Shown piece after piece: positions 1 through 11,733 of a DNA stretch of 64,000 nt. The notes under the pieces were generated by a model. It did no database searches. It was not told the origin of the DNA and saw nothing but the letters and a program-made list of their open reading frames with translations. The DNA lies in NCBI GenBank assembly GCA_014529385.2, contig CM043944.1:83192884-83256883 (forward strand), read 5' to 3'. Every line of letters starts with the position of its first letter. Within the stretch, counting starts at the first letter, position 1. Position numbers and translations under genes: made by a program. The stretch comes from Adiantum capillus-veneris (lineage: Eukaryota > Streptophyta > Polypodiopsida > Polypodiales > Pteridaceae).

Positions 1-3000
1 AAATCTGTTACTAGTCGATTAAGCCAAATTGATTCTTTGCATGCCTCTGATGCTGCAACATATTCAGCCTCTGTAGTAGACTGAGTAACACAATCTTGTA
101 ATCTAGAACGCCATGATACTGCTCCACCAGCCAATGTAAAGACATACCCTGACTTAGACCTTCGGTTGTCTAAGTCACCTGCATAATCTGAGTCTGTAAA
201 ACCCTTTACACTTAGCTTCTGACTCCCATAGCATATATGCATACTCTTTGTAGCTTTCAGGTATCTCAATTTATTCCTTTCACTGCCTCCCAATGTTTCT
301 TGCCTGGGTTTGACATGTATCGACTTACTACTCCCACTGCAAATGCAATGTCTGGGCGAGTAGCAATCATTGCATACATCAAACTACCCACTGCAAACGC
401 ATATGGAATCTTATCCATTTCAGCCTGTTCTTCCTCAGACACAGGAAAATCTTGTTTGCTAAGTTTCACATATGGTGGCAATGGAACACTCAATGCCTTT
501 CCCTTATCCATATTGAAACGTTGCAAAACCTTGTCAATATACTCTATTTGAGATAACCAAATCAACTTCTTTGATTTGTCTCTCTCAATGCGCATACCAA
601 GTATATGACTTGCCTCACCCATGTCTTTCATGTCAAACGATTTTTCCATCTTTGACTTCAAAGCTGAAATTTCTTCCAAGTGCTTGCTAGCAATCAACAT
701 GTCATCCACATACAAAATAAGGATCAGCCAACTGCCATCCTTAGCCTTCTTTGTATATAGATAGTGATCGAACTCACTACGTGTGTAGCCTTGAGAAAGC
801 ATACACTTGTGGAACTTATGGTACCATGCCCTCGGTGATTGTTTTAAGCCATAAAGACTCTTTAACAACTGGCATACCAAATCTTCCTTGCCTTTCTCAA
901 CAAACCCTTCTGGCTACTGCATGTAAATTTCCACATCTAAATAACCATGCAAGAACGCTGTCTTGACATCCATTTGGTGCAACACCAAATCTAATATGGA
1001 AACCAATGCAAGAAAGCATCTCAACGTAGTCATCTTGACCACCGGAGAGAAGACTTCATCAAATTCAATGCCTTGTTCTTGCTTAAAGACCTTGGCAACA
1101 AGCCTTGCTGTGTACTTTGGCTGACTATCATGAGCGGTGATCTTATACCTATAAACCCATTTACAAGGTAGAGCCTTTTTGCCCTGTGGTAATTTAACTA
1201 GCTTCCATGTCTGGTTTTTATGCAGAGCTGTCATCTCTGACTGCATGGCCAATTGCCAATTCCCGGAGTCCTTCATTTGCACTACTTCCTTGTAACATGA
1301 AGGCTCATTGCAATCAGTCAACATGACATAGTTCATAGATGGAACAAACCGATCAGGAGGTCGCGTGATACATCCAGATTTATGCAAAATAGGTGGCTCA
1401 CTAGGCTCAGCCACAACTTGTGGTTCCATTCTATCCTGTCCTTGCTCCTCTTGAGCCTTGACATTTTGTCTTGCACGTGCAGGTCCATCTTCTTGGAAGA
1501 CAACTCTTCTAATCTCCTCAGCCCTCTCTGGTTTAGAATGATATTTGGCTTCATTAAAGTGAACATCATTGCTGCAGATAACCTTTCTGGATTCGGGATC
1601 CCAAAGTCTGTACCCCATCTCACCAGAATTACCATAGCCTAGAAAGATGCACTTTCTACTCTTTGGCTCAAGTTTGTTCCTAAATTCCTTTGGAACGTGA
1701 GTATATGCCTTGCAGCCAAAGACTCTGAGATGCTTGTATGAGGGCACCTTGCCGACCATACCATCTCTGCCACTGAATCCTTCTGCAAAGCCTTGCTAGG
1801 ATATCTATTTATAAGATGAATAGTTGTTGATACAGCTTCAGCCCAAAACCCATTTGGCAGTTGTTCATTAGACAACATACTTCTGACCTTCTCTTGTATG
1901 GTCCTATTCATCCTCTCAGCAACACCATTTTGAGGAGGACTGTAAGGAGCAGTAAGTTCATGTTTTATACCTTTTGACTCACAAAAGTCCTGAAAGGCCT
2001 TTGAAACATACTCTCCACCATTGTCAGTGCGTAAGCATTTAAGCTTCTTGCCACTTTGATTCTCCACAAGTGAGCATTTAAGCTTCTTGCCACTTTGATT
2101 CTCCACAAGTGTCACAAACGTTTTGAAAACACTAAATGCTTCATCCTTGTGCTTGAGAAAGTAAACCCATACTTTCCTTGAGTAATCATCTATAAATGTC
2201 ATAAAGTAAGAAGCTCCCCCTAGACATAGGTTAGGCATAGGTCCACACAAATCACTATGAACAAGCGCCAACTGTGTATCTCTTCTACTGCTTCTATGCT
2301 TATATGGCTGCTGTGTTTGCTTACCATACAGACAATGTTCACAGAATTCAAAATCATTAAATGAGAAGCCAGGAAATTAACCAGAACGAGACAAGATTTC
2401 CATTCCCTTCTTGGACATATATCCTAACGGGCTATGCCACAAAGAAACGTTCGGCTACTCAGTTACATTGATTACATTTTTAGAGATATTTGATACATAA
2501 TTCACGTAAAGTCCTCTAGACTTTACTCCATGTGCTACTGTCATAGAACCCTTGGATATCTTCCACATGTTTTGTCCAAAAGTGGTGACGTAGCCAGCAT
2601 CATCAAGTAAACCTGTGCTGATCAAGCTCTTTGTAATTGCGGGAACATGTCTCACATTCTTTAGCGTGAAAGAAGAGCCATTCTAAAACTTCAATTGAAC
2701 ATCTCCAACACCTAAGATCTCACATGTCTGCCCATTGCCTAGACGAACATGATCTTTAGTGGTCACATAAGAGGTAAACCACTCCTTGTTTGGAGACACA
2801 TGAAGTGATGCCCCTAAGTCTATAATCCAGTCACTCAGTGCATGTCCATCAGATGCTGTAAGAAGAGCTGAGTCCATTGTATTCTTCAAGAAGTAGATGT
2901 CTCCTGACACTAGACTCTCATTCTCTGCAACAGTGTTTGTCACATTTATTTCTTGAATCTTCACTGAGGACTTTTTCTTCTCACCATGGTCTTCAGCTTT

Positions 3001-3780
3001 CTCTTTGCTTTTTTCTGCTTTCCATTCTCTGCAGTCTCTTTTCATGTGACCCTTCTTGCCACAATGGTAGCATTCTATGTCACTCTTGCCTTTAGCACTG
3101 CAGGACTTGCTACGAGTGATTCCTCTTTCCACCTTTGTACTTTTCTTTGGTCCTTCCCATGACAACTAAGGCTTTCCTTTGCCTTTTTCCATTGTGTCCA
3201 TTGTCTTTCTGTTGGTTTCTTCAGTAAGCAGACTGCCTTCTACACCTGCTATGGTCAAACTATCTGGAGGTGCAAAATTACTCAAACCTGTGCGAAAAGT
3301 GTCCCAACTTTTCGGCAATGTGATCAACAGGAACATAGCTCTAATAGGTTCATCAAACTTGACACCTTGAGCTGACAACTGACTAAAGATGGTGTTGAAT
3401 TCATTCAGATGATTGGATATAGGTGTCCCTTCTTTCATCTTCAAGTCAACAAGCTTCTTAAGCCAGTATACCTGTGAAGATGCACTCTACTTCTCATAAA
3501 GATCACTCAGCTTTGTCCATGCTTCATAAGCCGACATCTCGTCTGCTACATTGAAGTAAACGCTTTCTGCCAAAGTCAGCATAATGGTAGAAAGTGCCAA
3601 TTCATCCATTTCGCTCCATTTATCTTCGTCCATATCTTCTGGTTTTATCCCCTTGAGCTTTATAGGTTTTATCTGCTTCTTTTGTACCAACACGTGCCAA
3701 ATCTGCTTCTTCCACAATGGAAAATTGGTTCCATCCAGCTTCTTGATATTGTAAAGAGCAGTGTCCTGTGATCTAGCCAT
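1..3780 (-). pseudogene. C1 copia gag-pol polyprotein, decayed
   Basis: The start is the ATG at 3780 (MARSQDTALYNIKKLDGTNF), a typical copia gag N-terminus. A CCHC zinc knuckle (CYHCGKKGHMKRDC) follows near 3070. Next come an aspartic protease, an integrase core (HSDLCGPMP, LRTDNGGEY, PPQNGVAERMNR), RT with ILYVDDMLIAS near 700, and RNase H (DSDYAGDLDNRRSKSGY, TTEAEYVAA) up to the window edge. It cannot make a full protein: in-frame stops lie at 3487, 3166, 2683, 2455 and 914, with frame shifts near 1765 and 268. The protease motif reads DLGAS instead of DSGAS. An in-frame 39-bp duplication sits in the integrase. Frames between the lesions are well preserved, so decay is moderate. Confidence 0.9.
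2034..2111. repeat. 39-bp tandem duplication inside the C1 integrase
   Basis: Two back-to-back copies of a 39-bp unit start at 2034 and 2073. The unit is 13 codons, so the integrase frame is kept and the peptide LVENQSGKKLKC appears twice, just before the LRTDNGGEY catalytic segment. Copia integrases normally have this segment once. Confidence 0.9.
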
Positions 3781-4864
3781 AGCTACGCTTCACAGTAGTT
3801 TACTTTCCTGGGAAAAATTCGGCAGAGTTTCCCCTGTACAGTGACCTCTGAACCAATATCAACCTGTCAAATGAACCAAGAAAGCTTCAGATTCTGCAGA
3901 AATTTTGGCAGAGTCTCCTTTGTAAAATGGCTCTGGTGTACTCAAATACAGACCAAAAAACAGCTCAAAAAACCACTGTCTCTCTAACACTGTAAGCTGT
4001 GGGTAAACTTGTCCTGCACCTGTACTGTCTCTCACACTCCTTGCACTGTCCTGTAAGCATAGAGTGCGACAATGCCTCAATGGTAGTAAAGCAAAGATGC
4101 AATCCCAACTGTCTAACTCACAGTCAATACATCCTAGCTGCCTATCTAAGGGTGCTCGAGGGATCGCTCCAAGACCTGTATCACCGAAAGGATCTCAACA
4201 TTCGAGAATCCCCCATCTCAATAAAACCTCACTCGACCCTCAACAAAGGCTGCATTAAATCTGACAATACATAGACTTCCCACAAAGTCATACATCCACA
4301 AATTTCCCACTGTATGATGTAACCACGACGGCGGTTGTTTGCTGCGTGACTCAAAGCCAGCAAACCCTCAACAGACATACATCATCTCTGACAATAAATC
4401 CCATGTGGAAGTACCTGCAATGTCAGGATGAAATCTGGAATATCAAGCAGCAAACATAAGGTACCTGATGAACTAGTGGATGTCGCCTACAGTCTGTGTG
4501 TAGATGCGCCCGTGTCGTATGTGACACGCCTCCAAGAACTGTGAGCCATCCTTCGATGTGTAGACAACCACAAATCAGCACTCTGGGAGTGCCGATATCC
4601 TCAGCACCTGCAGTCGTAGGCCGAAACCCCAAATTTGCAGAGTCGGATCCGCACCCGCCTAGACCACGTAGTCGAAAATGGCCTGCGCAGAACATTGTCG
4701 AAGCCGAACGGTGGCAGAGATGACCTCAGAATGGAATTCTAAGAACACCAAGCCCTACAAACTCCCCCACAAGATTTGGGGCCATGGCTTCACGTGTCGA
4801 ATCTCACTCCAATCTGAGCAGGTGACTCTAGCTTCCTGCAATGCTGCCCCGAGCCTCGATCTGA
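3781..4864 (-). other. C1 leader between PBS and gag start
   Basis: This is about 1.1 kb between the primer-binding site and the gag ATG. Only short, overlapping, opposite-strand frames are present, and none resembles a known protein. The position and length fit an untranslated retrotransposon leader. Confidence 0.6.
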
Positions 4865-4876
4865 GCTCTGATACCA
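4865..4876 (-). other. C1 primer-binding site (tRNA-iMet type)
   Basis: On the minus strand this reads TGGTATCAGAGC, the standard plant LTR-retrotransposon site complementary to the 3' end of initiator tRNA-Met. It lies two bases from the LTR end. Confidence 0.9.
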
Positions 4877-4878
4877 GT

Positions 4879-5070
4879 TGAAGGAGTACGAGAGGAAGTG
4901 CGACGCGAGAGAGAGTGCGAGAAGAAGAGCATGACGATATGGTGAACTCGCTTTGTTGTAATGTATAGAGCATAGTGAGTTCTTATTAGGTTTTTACAAA
5001 AGAATATGTGTACATACCTGGCGGCCTGCCCACTTACCTGGGCGACCACATTGGGCTTTATACCCCAACA
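4879..5070 (-). repeat. 5' LTR of C1 (192 bp)
   Basis: On the minus strand it begins TGTTGGGGTATAAAG and ends CCTTCA, giving TG...CA ends. It is bounded by the primer-binding site on one side and resumed C2 coding sequence on the other. Its partner LTR is outside the window. Confidence 0.85.
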
Positions 5071-5075
5071 GTCGC

Positions 5076-6921
5076 AAGTTAGATCCCAGGTCACACAAAT
5101 GTATTTTTATCAGCTATGGTGAAAATGGAGAGATGGCTATCATCTCTGGCACTCAGAATCCAACAAAGTCATTTGTAGCTTACACGTGATTTTCAATGAA
5201 TCCAAAATGCACAAGAAGCCCATTAAAGAAGTTGAGTACAAACGCGTTCATTTTGAGATTGTAGCCTCCGAACCAATTGAGTTCAATAGTGTTGCACCTA
5301 ATCCTCAAGTGCAAGCTACTACTATTGCTCTGGAGAAAGTAGAGTCCATCAGTCAGGCACTGAGACGCTCTGTAAAAGTATCACGTGCACCCAAGCAATT
5401 TGAGCCAGATATACACCACATTTTGGTCACTGACAATGGAGCGCCAACCTGCTACAAAGAAGTTATACAGATGGATGATAGCGTTAAGTGGGAGTACACT
5501 ATGCAATGAGAATACAATTCGATTACGGCTAATGAGACATGGGATTTGGTTCAATTACCAAAAGGCAAAAATGTTTTACCTTGCAAGTGGTTATATAAGA
5601 AGAAGTATACAACGGAAGATCCCGAGCATAGGTACAAGGCTCGTCTAGTTGCCAAAGGTTTCAAGCAGCAAAAAGGTGTGGATTTTGACGAGATTTTATC
5701 TCCAGTAGTCAAGATGACTACACTTCGTATTGTGCTTGCCTTGGTTGCTATCCAGGACATGGAACTTGTCCAAATGGACATGAACACAACTTTTCTTCAC
5801 AAGTACCTAGATGAAGATGTCTACCTGGCCTCAAGCAAGGTTCAAGGAAGTGGTATCAAAAATTCGACAAATTCATGCAGTCTCAGGGTTATAATAGAAG
5901 TCGAGAGTATCGTTGCTTATACACAAAGAGGTTGAATGATGGTTCTTTAATCATCTTGATCTTGTATGTAGATGATATGCTTATTGCAGGCAAATCAATT
6001 GATGAGATCAATCAGTTGAAAAAGATGCTAACCACTTAGTTTTCCATGAAAGGTTTAGGAATAGCCAATCACTTTCTTGGTATGCAAATCAAGAGAGACA
6101 AGCAACGTGGAATTCTTGAATTATCTCAAGAAAAGTACATCCACAAAGTCTTGCAACGTTTTAGTATGTAGGGGGGGAAGTCATTGAGTACCCCAATGTA
6201 AGCATACTCCAGACTTAGCAAGGAAGATTCTCCCAAGACAGTTGATGAGAAAGAGGAAATGGTGAAAGTTCCATATTCTTTAGCAGTTGGTAGTTTGATG
6301 TACGCTATGGTAGCCACAAGACCAGACATTGCACATGTAGTGGGAGTGGTCAGTAGGTACTTGGCAAACCCTGGCAAGAAGCATTGGGAAGTGGTGAAGA
6401 AAATCCTCAAATACTTGAAGGGTACATCTAGCAAGTGTTTACGCTTCGGAAACAGTGATGTCTTGATTATAGGTTATATGGATGCGGATTATGTGGGTTG
6501 TGTGTATCGTAGAAGATCCACATCTGGCTATGTGTTCATGTTTGTTGGAGCAGCTATCTCTTGGAGATTGTGTGTCCAAGATTGCACGTCTTCATCTACC
6601 ACTGAGGCAAAATATGTGGCTACATTTGACATAAGCAAGGAAGCCATATGGTTAGCTCGTCTAGTGGGAGATTAGGGCATTCACAAGGTTCCAGTACTGC
6701 ATTGTGATAGTCAGAGTGCCATTGCTTTGGCAAAGAATCCGGTGTTTCACTCAAATTCAAAACACATAGAGGTCAGATACCATGTCATATGAGATGCATT
6801 GGCTAGAAAGCACATTGAGCTTATCAAATTCCACACCGACGATAACCACACAGATGCTCTCATGAAGAGCCTAGCCTCGGAGCAATTTACACATTGCATA
6901 GAAGTAATGGGTGTAGGATGA
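5076..6921 (+). pseudogene. C2 copia pol remnant (integrase C-terminus, RT, RNase H)
   Basis: Coding similarity begins at 5076 with KLDPRSHKCIF, the conserved copia KxEPKSxKCIFLGY region, and a one-base frameshift follows near 5135. RT segments include WLYKKKYTTEDPEHRYKARL and ILILYVDDMLIAGK near 5965. RNase H includes DADYVGCVYRRRSTSGYVF and TTEAKYVA, and the frame ends at a stop at 6921. About 20 codons are missing near 5825, between DEDVY and GLKQ. Several in-frame stops follow, for example near 6040, 6168 and 6200. Protein similarity to C1 is high, so the two are relatives. Confidence 0.85.
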
Positions 6922-6993
6922 AGCTTAGGTGATGCCTCATCAACTTTGTATAGACTAACTATATTGATGCTAGTATTGGCCACCATGACCTTC

Positions 6994-7004
6994 AAGTGGG
7001 AGGT
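6994..7004 (+). other. C2 polypurine tract
   Basis: The purine-rich AAGTGGGAGGT directly precedes the TGTTGGGG start of the 3' LTR. This is the expected position of the plus-strand primer. Confidence 0.75.
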
Positions 7005-7212
7005 TGTTGGGGTGTAGGCCAGGTGGCCGTGGGAAACCACCCTTAATTACATTTTTTTTCCTAATCAATATAGGGAGAGAAAGTGAGAGAGTTGACCACT
7101 CTCTCACTTTCCTCTCCACTAACCCAATTCACTGTGCAGCTTCTCCTTCTTCCCCAATTTCCCCTTCTCTTGCTTGCTTCCCTCTCAAAACACTCCACCG
7201 CAAAACCCATCA
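7005..7212 (+). repeat. 3' LTR of C2 (about 208 bp)
   Basis: It starts TGTTGGGGTG, the same first eight bases as the C1 LTR, and runs to ...CCCATCA. The end was placed where G1 integrase sequence resumes on the minus strand (ENIFTRYGL). A short inverted repeat (AAGTGAGAGAG / CTCTCTCACTT) lies inside it near 7080-7110. Confidence 0.7.
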
Positions 7213-10200
7213 GGCCGTATCTGGTAAAAATGTTTTCAAATAAAAATTATGATGTAGTGTGTGCCATTCCTTTGTGTTGCTTTGGCCTCTACCCATTTGG
7301 TCAAATACTCTGTTGCGACTATAATATATTGAGAATGTGTGTGATATGCGGGTGGCATTATAGGGCCCACAAAATCGATGACACACTTGGAAAAAGCTCG
7401 GGCTACCATGATTGGTTGTAATGGCATTTTTTCTCTACGCATGGGTGTCTTAGTGTGTTGGAACTCATCACACCGTTTTACATATATTTTTGCATCTAAG
7501 AACAAGGTTGGCCACTATATCCCTGTATGAAGTATTAGCTTGGATGTCTTGTCAGGAGAGAAATTTCCACCTGTCTGGCCTGCATGTGCTTGTTCTAGAA
7601 TGGAGTAATATTTGCCTTCAGTGGCACATAGTCGCAATTGATCATCTTTTCCTTTCTGTATAGTTGATTTGAAATCAGCACATAGTATGTCGTTTGCTCT
7701 TCAAAGGTTTTAATTATGCCTTAGACAGTCCCCCCGAGGTCTTTTTGTTATGTAAATACTTTGCAAGGCCAACACCCCATTTGGGAGCTGCCATTACTCT
7801 ACAAAATGTTGCATGCTCCACTAGTGGTTGTTTTATACATGTTTCACATGATTTTATGTAATCATGGACGCTTCGTCCCATGTGTGGCCAGTAGACCCCA
7901 AGTTTCATCAAGCTTTGGAATGTTTGTGTTTTCCCATCATGAAACCCCGTGCTTTGTATGTGAGAAAGTCTTATGTATTTCTTTTGCTCGCTCAATTCTA
8001 TACATAATCTCAAGATATTATCACGTCCTTTCTTGTAAAGTCATCCGGCCAAAAGTTGTAGAGTTTTGATCTGATGAATAATCGACGGTTGCCTCTCTAT
8101 TTGTAATGATCCTATGGTGAGTAGAGGAATAACTTATTCACTCCACCTTGGAACCATTTCAATGTTGAACAGATAGGAATCTGGAAGGTCATCATCAATA
8201 CGTATGGGTACTTCTCCATGGAGCAGCCTTGAAAGGTAATCTACTCTTTGATGCGTTGTTCCTTTCTTGACAACCACTATGAAATCAAACTCAAGCATTA
8301 TGATGAACAAATGAACAATCCTTCTCGTATTGCAAGGTTTGTTTACTAAGTATAAAAATGCATGGTGATCTAAAAAAAATAAAATTGTTCGTAAGTAGGT
8401 AATTTATAAACTTCTTAACAGCATAGATCATTCCCAGACCTTCCCTTTTCGTAGTGGTCTTGTTCTTTTCTGCCCTGTTTAGCTGTCTACTAGAGTAACA
8501 AATGGAGAAATCCATGTTGTTCTCTCTCAGTTGTGCTAATATGCATCCTATGGCCTAGGCTGAGGAATCTATATGGACGTGAAAGATCTTATTCCAATCA
8601 GGGGCTTGCAAAATTGGAGCAGAAATTAATCCTTGCTTCAATTTCAAAAGACTTTTCACATTCTTCTGTCCACTTGAACTTGGTGATGAGAGGGGAAAGA
8701 GGTTTAGCTATAATGGCATACATGTATATGAATCATCGGTAATATCCGCAATGTCCCATAAAAGCTTGTACCTCTTTTACTTTGGTTGGTCTTGTGCCAC
8801 AATCACTTGTACTTTATCCTTATCAGTAGAAATACCATCTTTTGTACTTGGCTTTATCTACAAAACTGTTTCTCAAAGTTCTTCTTTGCGATTTTCAAGG
8901 CCATCGTGCAGCTCAAAGATTAAAATTAGTAGGAAAATTCCTATGCTCCAAAATCTTACCTTGCCTTACCATGAAGACACACTTCTTTGGGTTTAAACTG
9001 GTACGATAAGATCTGCATTTCTCAAAGTCTTTCTTTAGGTGTTCTATGTGCTCATTTCTTGTTTGAGAGTGGACACACAAATCATCTATGTATATCTCCA
9101 AGAGTTGTCTGAGATATTCTTTAAATGCATGACTCATCAATCTCTGGAAGGCGGTTGGTGCATGTTCAAGCCAAATGGCATCACTTTGTATGCAAATATG
9201 CCCCATTCGGTTGCAAAAGCCGTCTTTTGTTGGTCTTCCGATTTTATTGTTCATTAATTGTAGCTAGAAAACCCATCTAGGAAATAATATGCTTCTTTCC
9301 CTACAACTCTTTTGGTCACATGATCTGTTATTGGTAGGGGATAGTTGTCTCTAATAGTGGCTGCATTTACCTGTTTGAGATTCACACAGACTCTTAACTT
9401 CCCATTTTTCTTGGTTACTACCACAATAGGAGATACCCAATCAATATGTTCAATCTTGCAGATGAATTTTTCATCTTTGAGCTTGTCTATCTCTTCCTTA
9501 ATTCTTATGGCAAATGTATCATTGTATGTGTAGGGACGTTGTTTGCGAGGTTTGGCATCACTCTTGAGGGTTATCATGTGTTGATAACCCTCACTCTTGA
9601 GACAGATTTCTAGATCTATTCCCTTAAGATCCTTATAAGTCCATGCAAACACAGATCTCTATATTGTCGAAGTGTTGCTATCATTAGCTGCTCTTCTTCT
9701 TTCGTAAGATCTGTGGCAATATACGTGGTTTTGGTTCCTCTCGTGGTTCAACTAGGTCTATACACTTAGCTTTTTCCGGCCCATCGTATGAGGTTCCTAG
9801 TTCTTTAGGGTTTCATTTTGGCATTTAAACTACAATTTTTTTGTCTCGGATTGTGTACCTCTTGTAGTGGGATGACACGTCGAATTTATCATCAGACTCT
9901 TCTTCTATCTCAGTCTTTGTAGTCCACACTTCTTTCAATGTTTGTTTCCATCCTTTGTATTTTTGTTTGCGTTTCGTTTTTGACATCTTCATTGATGTCT
10001 CAGAGGTGCTCTTGGATTTTGGTTTTGGTTTGTTTTCATTATCGGGTCCCCTCCTCCTGTTGAAATATGTTTCTTGAATTTTCTCAAGATCTTGTCTTTA
10101 AGACAATCGGTTGCTCCTACCAGCCTTAAGTATTGCATTTTGTCTACTAACAAAGGCATGGGCTTTTCTTTTCCTTGATTCAGTTTGTTAGCATGTCTTT

Positions 10201-11733
10201 TTTTATACCTTTGTTGTCTTCGTGGTTTCTAGTTCGGAAACTCGTAAAAGGTTGCTTGTAGCTCCTTGCACTCGATGTCAAGATCATAACAACTCGAGTC
10301 TTCATCCTCAGTGTCTTCCTCCAATGGCTTTTCTTGGAAATCTTGAATACTTCATCATCGCTCTCACTAAGGTCTCTGATGGATATTTTGTCCTTTATGC
10401 GTCTACAATCTACAACTTCTTCCACTCAAAGCTCTTCTAACCTTGGTTCTGAACTCTTAAACAACACTCATCCTCCGAAAGGGAATTAATTCATATCCTT
10501 CTTTGTCACAAAATTTGTTAATGTCGCTTCATTCACGCACACATCTAGAGTGGCAAGAATCTTTTGCCATCCAAATGAATCGAACATTTCTTCGGGGAAA
10601 GGTTCTGGAATATAGTATGTGTCCTTCACAGGTCGATCAAGAGTACAATCCTCCTTCCTCATCCTTACACTCTCGGGAGCTCTGTACATCCAAATATGAG
10701 CTTTGTCTTGCAACTCAACCAATATCTCCTCTTCCTGATTTGTAGTAAACTTTAGTTCTTTCTCTCGAAGTTCGTTCAACATCTCTATATCTATGATCTT
10801 TGGCATTGATTTTCGTAGTGATTTCCTTGTGTCTTAAGTAGATATAGTCATAGCCCTAATCTTGTACTATTTTGAGCTACGACATAAACGGTCTGCCCAA
10901 TATGATATCAAGGTTGCTGCTCTTTATGGGAAAGGTGTGTTCATACGCAATGCCACAAGAGGATACAATGATTTGTTCTAATATTCCAATCAGTTTCTCC
11001 ATGTATCCATCTACTAATTTCAATTTCATTTGACTTTTTCTTAGAGCAGGCTTTTCCCATTTTACCCACATTGCCTTGGTTGCTATGGCAATTCCAGCCC
11101 CGCTATCCAATATATGGCATGGTTTTGACCCCTTCGTATTCCACAAGCAAGGTTGTATTTCCCTCTTCTCCCTCACAATAGTCTACAACTTTGTTTACAT
11201 ATACAGGTTCTACCTTAGGCTGTTCTGGTGTTTGGGAGTTTGATTCTTTTGACGAGTTCAGTTGTCGAAGGACCTTCAGCCCTAGTTTCTCTAAATTTTC
11301 TCCCACCTCTTCCCAAAGATGTTGTCTAATTTGTAGTAACTCGGATAGAGTTAACATACATTGTATGGGAGATCACATCAACTCATGAAGAGTCTTAGTA
11401 TCCATTATTTTAGGATCAAATTTCCATTGGGATGGTACCTTTTTTATTGTTGTTCTTGTTTCATGGTCACCAATGAATGAAGGCAAGGTTTTTAGAGTCC
11501 CAAGTTTGATGTCCATTGATACCTCTATCCCTACATCACCATATAATAATCGAATATCAATAGAATAGAACTCATGGTCTAAGTTTATCTCAGATAGGTG
11601 TTGATTTAAGAGTTGCGCTTCCATCTTTTTTGTTTTTGATGTCTTCCCATAGATCTTGAGGCCATTGTTCTTCCACTTATGGGATTGGCATTACTGTTTG
11701 TGAACCCATTCCATTTGTGGTGTTGGCTACTTC
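7213..11733 (-). pseudogene. G1 gypsy pol remnant (protease, RT, RNase H, integrase)
   Basis: Read right to left, the protease has HILDSGAGIAIATKAM near 11110 with the DSG triad intact. A linker of several hundred residues follows. RT has PIVVVTKKNGKLRVCVNLKQ near 9420, and IYIDDL, the YxDD catalytic box, near 9095. RNase H pieces lie at 8291-8515. Integrase has an HHCC zinc-binding domain (ending CETC near 7840) and a core start (CVIDFVGPIM, TKWVEAKA) before truncation. Frameshifts and stops break the frame many times. Confidence 0.85.
11729..11733. other. Target-site duplication ACTTC, left copy (G2 in G1)
   Basis: ACTTC immediately precedes the G2 LTR at 11734 and is repeated exactly at 43782-43786. 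Five bases is the normal duplication size for gypsy integrases. Confidence 0.93.

Larger units (their letters stand above)
1..5070 (-). mobile_element. C1: Ty1/copia retrotransposon, 3' end cut by window edge
   Basis: Read on the minus strand, the order is 5' LTR (4879-5070), primer-binding site, about 1.1 kb of leader, then gag, protease, integrase, reverse transcriptase and RNase H running off the left edge. That is the copia order, with integrase before RT. The LTR starts TGTTGGGG and ends TTCA. The element sits inside a second copia of a similar lineage (C2), whose integrase C-terminus resumes immediately to the right. The five bases after the LTR, GTCGC at 5071-5075, are the predicted target-site duplication. 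The other copy, and the 3' LTR, should lie just left of this window. Confidence 0.9.
5071..7212 (+). mobile_element. C2: Ty1/copia retrotransposon, 3' half
   Basis: This is the 3' portion of a plus-strand copia, from the end of integrase through RT and RNase H to a polypurine tract and 3' LTR. It starts exactly where the C1 LTR stops, so C1 interrupts it; its 5' half should be left of the window. On the right it abuts the truncated integrase of gypsy element G1, so C2 itself was inserted into G1. Predicted TSD with G1: GGCCG at 7213-7217. Confidence 0.8.

Noticed and set aside
4423-5094. Small proteins in the C1 leader and LTR
   Set aside because: Overlap the PBS and LTR, lie on both strands and show no family resemblance.
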